Source: Dysgonamonadaceae bacterium
GTDB taxonomy: Bacteria > Bacteroidota > Bacteroidia > Bacteroidales > Azobacteroidaceae
NCBI GenBank assembly: GCA_031284225.1
Contig: JAITAH010000218.1
Location: forward strand, 1 to 9,589
Reading direction: 5' to 3'
DNA: 9,589 nt
Numbering within the stretch: the stretch's first letter is position 1; every line of letters begins with the position of its first letter. The notes under the pieces were generated by a model. It had not been told where the DNA came from and searched no databases. It saw only the letters and a program-made list of their open reading frames with translations. Below are positions 1 through 5,243 of the stretch, one piece after another. Made by a program: the position numbers and the translations under genes.

Positions 1-414
1 ACAATCACCCGTTTAGTCGTTCCTCTGATGTTGAAACACAATCGGGGACACATTATCAACATCGGCTCCATCGCCGGCGATGCGGCTTACGCGGGCGGAA
101 GCGTCTATTGCGCCACCAAGGCGGCCGTCAAAGCGCTGTCCGACGGTTTGCGCATCGATTTGGTTGATACGCCTTTGCGCGTTACCAATATCAAGCCGGG
201 CATGGTCGAAACGCATTTTTCCATCACCCGTTACCGGGGCGATACAACGAAAGCGGACAATGTCTATCAAGGCCTGAAACCCCTTACCGGAACCGATATT
301 GCCGAAATCATCCATTTTGCCGCCGCCGCACCCGAACACGTTCAGATAGCCGAAGTATTGGTAACGCCCGTCCATCAGGCGACGGGAACGATTGTTTATC
401 GGAAGAATAATTGA
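1..414 (+). CDS. SDR-family NAD(P)-dependent oxidoreductase, C-terminal part (5' end cut by window edge)
   Basis: The reading frame is open from base 1 and ends at TGA 412-414, giving 137 visible residues. The N-terminal Rossmann part with the TGxxxGxG cofactor motif lies outside the window. The classical short-chain dehydrogenase/reductase catalytic set is visible: Ser at visible residue 23 in NIGSIAG, Tyr36 and Lys40 in YCATK (YxxxK, 13 residues after the Ser). After it come the family's KPGMVETHF segment and a C-terminal stretch (LTGTDIAEIIHFAAAAPEHV) like that of the YdfG group (NADP-dependent 3-hydroxy acid / L-allo-threonine dehydrogenases). The product should be a cytosolic NAD(P)H-dependent alcohol/ketone oxidoreductase. 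The exact substrate cannot be read from sequence. The ATG at 28 is internal, since the frame continues upstream without a stop and residue 10 is mid-domain. The gene converges on the higBA operon, with 71 bp between the two stop codons. Family call sure, substrate unsure. Confidence 0.9.
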   Translation, partial: TITRLVVPLMLKHNRGHIINIGSIAGDAAYAGGSVYCATKAAVKALSDGLRIDLVDTPLRVTNIKPGMVETHFSITRYRGDTTKADNVYQGLKPLTGTDIAEIIHFAAAAPEHVQIAEVLVTPVHQATGTIVYRKNN

Positions 415-485
415 AAAGCAAAAATAAAAATCACAGGAGGCAGAATCACAAATTATTCGTCTCTTATCCTAACAATTCCTGCACC
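415..485. other. Convergent intergenic spacer between the SDR gene and higA, with orphan AGGAGG
   Basis: This short A/T-rich spacer lies between two convergent stop codons. AGGAGG at 435-440 looks like a perfect Shine-Dalgarno site, but no ATG follows on the + strand. GAATAATT (405-412) and AATTATTC (451-458) form an 8-bp inverted repeat around part of it. On the - strand a weak CAGGA/TCCTG pairing with a long loop leads into a U-rich run (TTTTTATTTTT), which could help end higBA transcription. No strong intrinsic terminator is visible for either gene. Confidence 0.35.
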
Positions 486-848
486 TTAAACGCGCAACAT
501 AGCGGCCGGAGATATATTCAGCGCCATACAGAGCAACCGGGCAATTTTTAATGTCGGTTCCGAACGTCCTGTAATATAATCGTTAATACGGGAAGAACTT
601 ACGCCGATATTGTTAGCTAATTCCTTTTGAGTAATCCCTTTTTCTTCCAAAGACAGTGCGATCAGTTCGGATATCGTCGGTTTTTCGATAGGGAAATGTA
701 TCTTTTCGTACGCGATAACAATATCCGACATTAGGCCTAATTCCAATACCCTTTTATCATTGGAAGGAGTATTATCATCAACGGAAAGTAAAAGTTTTTC
801 TACTCTCGCAAGTGCGAATTCATATTGTTCTTTTGTTATTTTGTCCAT
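486..848 (-). CDS. higA: HigA-type antitoxin, XRE-family HTH transcriptional regulator
   Basis: This 120-residue protein is the antitoxin and probable autorepressor of the adjacent HigB toxin. Residues 1-55 form a charged, mostly helical N-terminal region (KEQYEFALARVEKLL, then VIAYEKIHFPI) typical of the Bacteroidota HigA group. Residues 58-117 form a Cro/C1-type helix-turn-helix domain: ISELIALSLEEKGITQKELA, then IGVSSSRINDYITGRSEPTL, where the second helix pair carries the recognition helix, then IARLLCMALNISP. The ATG at 848-846 follows the toxin stop by 13 bp, with a modest AGGGA upstream, so the two genes are cotranscribed. Known for the family: HigA binds HigB to neutralise it and represses the operon through its HTH. 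Nothing appears truncated. A plain XRE regulator is the only alternative, and the partner gene makes it unlikely. Confidence 0.88.
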   Translation of the reverse strand: MDKITKEQYEFALARVEKLLLSVDDNTPSNDKRVLELGLMSDIVIAYEKIHFPIEKPTISELIALSLEEKGITQKELANNIGVSSSRINDYITGRSEPTLKIARLLCMALNISPAAMLRV

Positions 849-861
849 AATTCCCTATAAT

Positions 862-1161
862 TTATATCGTTGAACAATTTATGTTATTATATTCTTCGTG
901 AGTACCCACAAACCGGATAAAAACATATCCCATTGTAAATTTTATAACGACAACCAACCTGTATTTGTTACCCTTAATATTAAAAACATAGCGCTGATTA
1001 CCGGTGCAGTCGGTAGCCGAAAAGTCAATCTTTATGTCCGACAGATTTTTCCACTCGGCTTCTAATGCAGCATGATACCAGCGTTCCAAGGCCACGCGCG
1101 AATCCTCACGCCCTTTAGTTTCGTAAAAATCTTTCAATTTTTTGTGTGAGACAATTCTCAT
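862..1161 (-). CDS. higB: HigB-type mRNA interferase toxin (type II toxin-antitoxin)
   Basis: This 99-residue protein belongs to the HigB toxin family (RelE-like fold, ribosome-dependent mRNA cleavage). Family landmarks are all visible: an N-terminal MRIVSHKKLKDFYE, W28 in the RWYHAAL helix, AEWKN at 35-39, GNQRYVFNIKGNKYRLVV at 54-71 and the C-terminal FIRFVGTHEEYN at 81-92. The FNIKGNKYRL and RFVGTH blocks are the family's most conserved parts and carry basic and aromatic residues expected for RNA contact. The order is toxin before antitoxin, the hallmark of higBA and opposite to most type II systems. The start ATG (1161-1159) lies just downstream of a TATATTTG promoter box and gives the usual family length. 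The gene and its partner are visibly richer in A/T than the flanking SDR and pfp genes, consistent with separate acquisition. It appears intact. Confidence 0.9.
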   Translation of the reverse strand: MRIVSHKKLKDFYETKGREDSRVALERWYHAALEAEWKNLSDIKIDFSATDCTGNQRYVFNIKGNKYRLVVVIKFTMGYVFIRFVGTHEEYNNINCSTI

Positions 1162-1178
1162 TCGTTATTTATTTGATG

Positions 1179-1186
1179 CAAATATA
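1179..1186 (-). promoter_or_regulatory. Candidate -7 box of the higBA promoter (Bacteroidota type)
   Basis: Read on the - strand, this is TATATTTG followed by C, an exact match to the Bacteroidota sigma-ABfr -7 consensus TAnnTTTG. It ends 17 bp before the higB ATG, so the 5' leader would be very short (about 10 nt). The -33 element is not convincing: the expected place holds only T-rich sequence, which overlaps the candidate HigA operator. Confidence 0.5.
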
Positions 1187-1191
1187 CGGAA

Positions 1192-1237
1192 CGATTTTGA
1201 AAAATAAAATTTTCCACCCTAATAATTTTGAAAATCG
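1192..1237. promoter_or_regulatory. Candidate operator: paired ATTTTGAAAA palindromes upstream of higB
   Basis: Two near-palindromic boxes, CGATTTTGAAAA at 1192-1203 and TTTTGAAAATCG at 1226-1237, face each other as an inverted repeat. Arms match at 11 of 12 positions and differ only at the central base. The spacer is 22 bp and the centres are about three helical turns apart. The first box begins 5 bp upstream of the higBA -7 element and covers its -33 region, the expected place for HigA autorepression. The second box points towards pfp. The A/T richness makes chance similarity possible. Confidence 0.35.
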
Positions 1238-1313
1238 GGATTCTTAAAAAACAATAAAGCCGGCCGACGTAATCTTTTTCCTCTATATCCTTTCAAATTC
1301 CAAGAAAAATCAC

Positions 1314-1321
1314 GAAATTTG
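1314..1321 (+). promoter_or_regulatory. Candidate -7 box of the pfp promoter
   Basis: GAAATTTG followed by CG matches the Bacteroidota -7 consensus TAnnTTTG at all fixed positions except the first. It sits 31 bp before the pfp ATG, giving a plausible leader of about 25 nt. No clear -33 TTTG is seen at the expected distance. Confidence 0.35.
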
Positions 1322-1352
1322 CGCCCTTAAATCAAGTAAACAATCATTCATT

Positions 1353-3011
1353 ATGACAAAAAGCGCTTTGCAGATAGCCCGGGCGGCTTATCAGCCCAAG
1401 GTTCCGAAAACACTAACGGGTGTTGTGAAAATTCGGGAAGGACAGCCGACCCAATCGGTTTCCCATCAGGACGAAATCCGGAAACTCTTTCCGAACACCT
1501 ACGGAATGCCGGTGGTCCAGTTTGAGGAAGCCAGCGAAAAAAAATCCTATCCACCGATGAATGTGGGAGTAATATTATCCGGCGGACAAGCGCCCGGTGG
1601 ACACAATGTGATTGCCGGCCTGTTCGACGGCATCAAGGATATGAATCCCAATAGCCGTCTGTACGGCTTCATCTTAGGCCCCGGCGGCTTAATCGACCAT
1701 CAATACATGGAACTGACAGCGGATATCATCGACGAATATCGCAATACCGGCGGTTTTGACATCATCGGATCGGGACGTACCAAACTGGAAACCCGGGAAC
1801 AATTCGATAAGGGATTGGAAATTCTGAAAAAATTAGCTATCCGGGCGCTGGTAATTATCGGCGGCGACGATTCCAATACCAACGCTTGCGTATTGGCCGA
1901 ATATTATGCGCAAATCGGCGCCGGCGTTCAGGTAATCGGTTGTCCGAAAACCATTGACGGCGACTTGAAAAACGAAATGATCGAAACTTCGTTCGGTTTC
2001 GACACAGCCTGTAAAGTCTATTCGGAAGTGATCGGAAACATTCAGCGCGACTGTAATTCGGCGCGTAAATACTGGCATTTCATCAAGTTAATGGGACGTT
2101 CGGCATCGCACATCGCTTTGGAATGTGCCCTTCAAGTGCAACCCAACCTCTGTATTATTTCGGAAGAAGTGGAAGCCAACAATCAATCGCTCGACGATAT
2201 TATTCAATACATTGCCGATGGGGTAGCCCAACGGGCGGCTAACGGCAATAATTTCGGTACGATACTGATTCCCGAAGGACTTATCGAATTTATTCCGGCC
2301 TTCAAACGCCTGATTGATGAACTCAACGACTTTCTGGCCGAACACGATACGGAGTTTAAGATGATTAAGAAAAGCGAACAGTGCACCTACATCATCCGGA
2401 AACTCAGCAAAGAAAATGCGGATTTGTACGCCAGCCTACCGGAAAGCGTCGCCCGTCAGTTGACCTTAGACCGCGACCCGCACGGCAATGTGCAGGTATC
2501 TCTGATTGAAACGGAAAAATTACTGGCCGAAATGGTCGGCAAACGCCTGTCCGAAATGGCGGCCGAAGGAAAATACACCGGCAAATTTGCCACACAAGTC
2601 CACTTTTTCGGATACGAAGGTCGTTGTGCGGCGCCTTCCAACTACGACGCCGATTACTGTTATTCGTTAGGATACACCGCCGCCGGATTGATTAGCGAAG
2701 GCAAAACCGGTTACATGTCGTCCGTACGCAATACGACGGCGCCCGCATCCGAATGGATTGCCGGCGGCGTGCCCATCACCATGATGATGAACATGGAACG
2801 CCGCCACGGCGAAATGAAACCGGTGATCCAAAAAGCATTGGTACAATTAGACGGCGGCCCTTTCCGCGTCTTTGCCGGCCTGCGAGACGGATGGGCGGTT
2901 AACACCGATTATGTTTATCCCGGCCCCATCCAATATTTCGGGCCAACGGAAGTCTGCGACCAGCCTACGAAGACGCTGCAGATTGAGCAGAAAGAGAAAT
3001 TGCGGAAATAA
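1353..3011 (+). CDS. pfp: Diphosphate--fructose-6-phosphate 1-phosphotransferase (PPi-dependent phosphofructokinase)
   Basis: This 552-residue cytosolic enzyme reversibly phosphorylates fructose 6-phosphate to fructose 1,6-bisphosphate using pyrophosphate, serving both glycolysis and gluconeogenesis. Its length matches the long PPi-PFK clade (about 550 residues, as in Borrelia and plant beta subunits). Motifs in order are GGQAPGGHN at 77-85 (phosphate-binding loop), GGDDSNTNA at 170-178, PKTIDGD at 198-204, MGRSASHIALE at 247-257 and GYEGR at 420-424 (sugar-phosphate binding). Two residues mark PPi rather than ATP use: the second Asp of GGDDS (D173, Gly in ATP enzymes) and Lys199 of PKTID (Gly in ATP-type PGTID). 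D202 and D204 are the expected catalytic/metal residues. The ATG at 1353 gives the full N-terminus, and no ribosome-binding site is obvious, as usual in this phylum. It appears monocistronic, with its own promoter and a strong terminator. Divergent from higBA, with no evident functional link. Confidence 0.96.
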   Translation: MTKSALQIARAAYQPKVPKTLTGVVKIREGQPTQSVSHQDEIRKLFPNTYGMPVVQFEEASEKKSYPPMNVGVILSGGQAPGGHNVIAGLFDGIKDMNPNSRLYGFILGPGGLIDHQYMELTADIIDEYRNTGGFDIIGSGRTKLETREQFDKGLEILKKLAIRALVIIGGDDSNTNACVLAEYYAQIGAGVQVIGCPKTIDGDLKNEMIETSFGFDTACKVYSEVIGNIQRDCNSARKYWHFIKLMGRSASHIALECALQVQPNLCIISEEVEANNQSLDDIIQYIADGVAQRAANGNNFGTILIPEGLIEFIPAFKRLIDELNDFLAEHDTEFKMIKKSEQCTYIIRKLSKENADLYASLPESVARQLTLDRDPHGNVQVSLIETEKLLAEMVGKRLSEMAAEGKYTGKFATQVHFFGYEGRCAAPSNYDADYCYSLGYTAAGLISEGKTGYMSSVRNTTAPASEWIAGGVPITMMMNMERRHGEMKPVIQKALVQLDGGPFRVFAGLRDGWAVNTDYVYPGPIQYFGPTEVCDQPTKTLQIEQKEKLRK

Positions 3012-3029
3012 AATTTCCTCAATAACACC

Positions 3030-3056
3030 ATGGCGGGCTTCGGTTCGCCATTTTTT
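3030..3056 (+). terminator. Intrinsic terminator of pfp with cUUCGg tetraloop
   Basis: AUGGCGGGC (3030-3038) and GUUCGCCAU (3043-3051) form a 9-bp stem including two G-U pairs, closed by a C(UUCG)G tetraloop (3039-3042). A run of six T follows directly (3051-3056). The hairpin starts 18 bp after the pfp stop. Confidence 0.9.
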
Positions 3057-3262
3057 ATGCCGCTCCCAACAACGATTGTCCTACTTGCGAGCACGTAAAC
3101 GCCCGCACAAAATAAACCGAAACCTCAAAAAGTTTTCCGAAATCCGATTCGGTACGAAAAAAAAAGCGAAACACTCGCTCAAAAACGATAAAAAAAATGC
3201 GCTAAAAAACAAAAACACCCTTTTTCAAGACAATTTTACCCGTACTTGCCATCGGAAACCGC
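3057..3262. other. A-rich intergenic region between the pfp terminator and the GH2 promoter
   Basis: No credible gene lies here; frames that span it are tails of frames running out of pfp or in from the GH2 gene. Positions 3110-3230 are strongly purine/A-rich on the + strand. CCGAA/TTCGG (3137-3152) forms a small hairpin. On the - strand, AGCGA (3179-3175) and TCGCT (3169-3165) pair around a 5-nt loop and lead into nine U (3165-3157), a terminator-like shape facing left with no known gene before it. The 9-mer TTGCGAGCA occurs here (3085-3093) and again at the GH2 promoter (3268-3276). Confidence 0.3.
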
Positions 3263-3270
3263 TATTTTTG
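3263..3270 (+). promoter_or_regulatory. Candidate -7 box of the GH2 gene promoter
   Basis: TATTTTTG followed by C is an exact TAnnTTTG match, 30 bp before the GH2 ATG. A TTG at 3246-3248 is only 14 bp upstream, shorter than the usual 19-21 bp spacing, so the -33 element is weak or uses the TTTT at about 3234. The leader downstream is almost pure A/T, as is common for Bacteroidota translation starts. Confidence 0.5.
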
Positions 3271-3300
3271 CGAGCAGTATAATATATAATATTTTTAAAA

Positions 3301-5166
3301 ATGGTTAAACGAGTAATTTTGTTTTTGGGATTGTTTCTGACGGTAACCCTGACGTTTGGAACAGATATTCCCCGTCCCGAATATCCCCGCCCGCAATTTG
3401 AACGAACGGAATGGATAAACTTGAATGGAAAATGGAGTTTTGATTTCGATTTTTCCCAAAGCGGTATCGAACGTTCTTTATTTACCTCCGAAGGATTGGA
3501 AAAATCGATCATTGTACCTTTTTGTCCGGAAAGTCCGCTTTCGGGGGTGGACTATAAAGATTTCATCAATGCCGCGTGGTATCAACGTAAAATAACCGTT
3601 CCGAACGAATGGGATGGTAAGCGGATATTGCTTCACTTCGGCGGAGTGGATTACAAATCCACCTTATATATTAACGGGAAGCAGGTTTTTATCCATTACG
3701 GCGGCTCGTCCTCTTTTTCGGTGGACGTAAGCGATTACGTCAAAGCCGGATCGGAACACAATTTAGTGTTATATGTCGAAGACGACCTACGCTCCGGATG
3801 GCAAACCAGCGGCAAACAGTCGCACCGCCTCTATTCTTACAGTTGCCTTTATACCCGCGTAACCGGAATCTGGCAAACCGTTTTGATGGAAGCTGTCGCG
3901 AAAGGCGGTTTGAAAAGTTGCCGCATCACGCCCGATTTGGATAACAAACAATTTATTTTCGAACCGGTTTTTTACGATTTGGACGGGAATACTTCTTTCA
4001 AAGTACGTGTGCTGGATAACGGAAAAGAAGTGTTTTCGCAACAGTCGCCCGCGAGCAACAGCGCTTTCGTTTTCGCTCAATTGAAAAACATTAAAACCTG
4101 GTCGCCCGAATCCCCGTTCCTGTATGATATTGAATTTTCCGTATTAAATTCCGACGGACAAACGATCGATAAGGTAACATCCTACGGCGGCATGCGCAAA
4201 GTCGAACTTCGCGGAAAAACGTTTTACCTCAATAACAAACCCTATTATCAGCGGCTGGTACTCGATCAGGGCTATTACCCCGACGGACAGTGGACGGCGC
4301 CCGACGACGCTCAACTGAAAAAGGATATCGAATTGGGCAAAAAAGCCGGATTCAACGGCGCCCGGTTGCATCAAAAAGTGTTTGAGCAACGGTATTTTTA
4401 TTGGGCAGACAGATTAGGTTATCTCACTTGGGGCGAATCGGCCAGTTGGGGCGTGAAATGGACCGACCCCGTCGCCGCCCGCAACATGATTACCGAATGG
4501 GAAGAATGTATTTACCGCGACTATAACGCGCCCTCGCTGGTGGCTTGGTCGCCCCTGAACGAAGTCTGGTTGGAAGAGGTGGACGGACAACGCGCACGCC
4601 TGACCAACGACCTGTATTTCACAACCAAACGGATGGACCGCACGCGCCCGGTAGCCAGCGCCAGCGGCGGCTATCATGCCGGATTTACCGATATTTATAC
4701 GGAACACACTTACACCCAAAATCCGGTTGACCTTTACAAGCAACTTTATAGCGGCGAAGAAGGACATCCCCGTATTCGTCGTCCCGACAAAAGTGCGCCT
4801 TACAAGGGCGAAGCCTTTATGATTGACGAATTCGGCGGCATCCAATGGATAAAAGAAATGAAAGCTCCCGAAGTCAGCGACCAGAAAGCTTTTTGGGGAT
4901 ACGGCGCCCCGCCGAAAACGTTGGAAGAATTTTACTCCCGGCTGGAAGAACAGGTAAACGTGCTTCTCAGTTTGGATCACATTACCGGATTTTGCTACAC
5001 GCAAATTGTAGATGTAGAACTCGAAAAAAACGGCATTTACACTTACGACCGCAGCGAAAAATTTGATATGGATCGTATCTATAAGATCTTTACCAAATCG
5101 CGCGAACAGGCCAAAGAAGAAGTAAAAAAAATGCTGGCGGAAAGAGATAACGAAAAAAAGGAGTGA
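3301..5166 (+). CDS. Secreted glycoside hydrolase family 2 enzyme (beta-galactosidase/beta-glucuronidase superfamily)
   Basis: This 621-residue exo-acting retaining glycosidase removes a terminal sugar from an oligosaccharide. Residues 1-20 (MVKRVILFLGLFLTVTLTFG) are a Sec signal peptide without a lipobox Cys, so the mature enzyme is probably periplasmic. The domain order fits GH2. The jelly-roll sugar-binding domain is about 23-195 (opening RPEYPRPQFERTEWINLNG, with INGKQVFIHYGG inside), the Ig-like domain about 200-293, and the TIM barrel about 295-600. The acid/base is Glu421 in WSPLNEVW; the nucleophile is Glu510 in MIDEFGG. Their 89-residue spacing is close to that of E. coli beta-glucuronidase. 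The NxK carboxylate-binding motif of true beta-glucuronidases is not seen in the matching C-terminal segment, which reads VELEKNGIYTYDR, so a neutral sugar such as galactose is likelier. A charged Lys/Glu-rich tail ends the protein. The next gene starts 77 bp downstream with no strong terminator between, so cotranscription is possible. Family sure; substrate unknown. Confidence 0.92.
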   Translation: MVKRVILFLGLFLTVTLTFGTDIPRPEYPRPQFERTEWINLNGKWSFDFDFSQSGIERSLFTSEGLEKSIIVPFCPESPLSGVDYKDFINAAWYQRKITVPNEWDGKRILLHFGGVDYKSTLYINGKQVFIHYGGSSSFSVDVSDYVKAGSEHNLVLYVEDDLRSGWQTSGKQSHRLYSYSCLYTRVTGIWQTVLMEAVAKGGLKSCRITPDLDNKQFIFEPVFYDLDGNTSFKVRVLDNGKEVFSQQSPASNSAFVFAQLKNIKTWSPESPFLYDIEFSVLNSDGQTIDKVTSYGGMRKVELRGKTFYLNNKPYYQRLVLDQGYYPDGQWTAPDDAQLKKDIELGKKAGFNGARLHQKVFEQRYFYWADRLGYLTWGESASWGVKWTDPVAARNMITEWEECIYRDYNAPSLVAWSPLNEVWLEEVDGQRARLTNDLYFTTKRMDRTRPVASASGGYHAGFTDIYTEHTYTQNPVDLYKQLYSGEEGHPRIRRPDKSAPYKGEAFMIDEFGGIQWIKEMKAPEVSDQKAFWGYGAPPKTLEEFYSRLEEQVNVLLSLDHITGFCYTQIVDVELEKNGIYTYDRSEKFDMDRIYKIFTKSREQAKEEVKKMLAERDNEKKE

Positions 5167-5182
5167 TTTCTTATTTATGCAA

Positions 5183-5197
5183 GTAAATAGAATTTAC
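5183..5197 (+). other. Small A/T hairpin between the GH2 and ELWxxDGT genes
   Basis: GTAAAT (5183-5188) and ATTTAC (5192-5197) form a perfect 6-bp stem with a 3-nt loop, 16 bp after the GH2 stop. The stem is A/T-only apart from its closing pair, and no U-run follows directly, so it is at best a weak attenuator or RNA-stability element. I do not see a TAnnTTTG promoter box between here and the next start. Confidence 0.25.
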
Positions 5198-5243
5198 GAA
5201 TTTAGTTAATAATTTATTGTTCAATTTTAAATTTTTTCAAATC

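Noticed and set aside
415..1200. Insertion-sequence or integron origin for the higBA module
   Set aside because: I found no transposase, no terminal inverted repeats with matching target duplications, and no attC-like structure at the edges.
1162..1352. Possible small gene or RNA in the higB-pfp divergent spacer
   Set aside because: Only promoter-like boxes and A/T-rich palindromes are visible; there is no coding frame with a credible start and no strong RNA fold.
3110..3230. CRISPR-like or tandem repeat array in the A-rich spacer
   Set aside because: The A-runs have no regular unit length and no conserved repeat between unique spacers; it is low-complexity sequence.
2872..3282. + strand open frame running from the pfp 3' end across the intergenic region
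   Set aside because: It starts within pfp in another frame, crosses the strong pfp terminator, and becomes low-complexity Lys/Asn-rich sequence from the A-rich tract.
4414..5004. - strand open frame (196 codons) inside the GH2 gene
   Set aside because: It is antisense to the catalytic TIM-barrel coding region, has no leader or recognisable family, and is explained by codon composition.
5217..5243. Upstream in-frame ATG as the start of the ELWxxDGT protein
   Set aside because: Starting at 5217 puts nine extra residues before a canonical MKK signal peptide. The ATG at 5244 gives the standard N-terminus.
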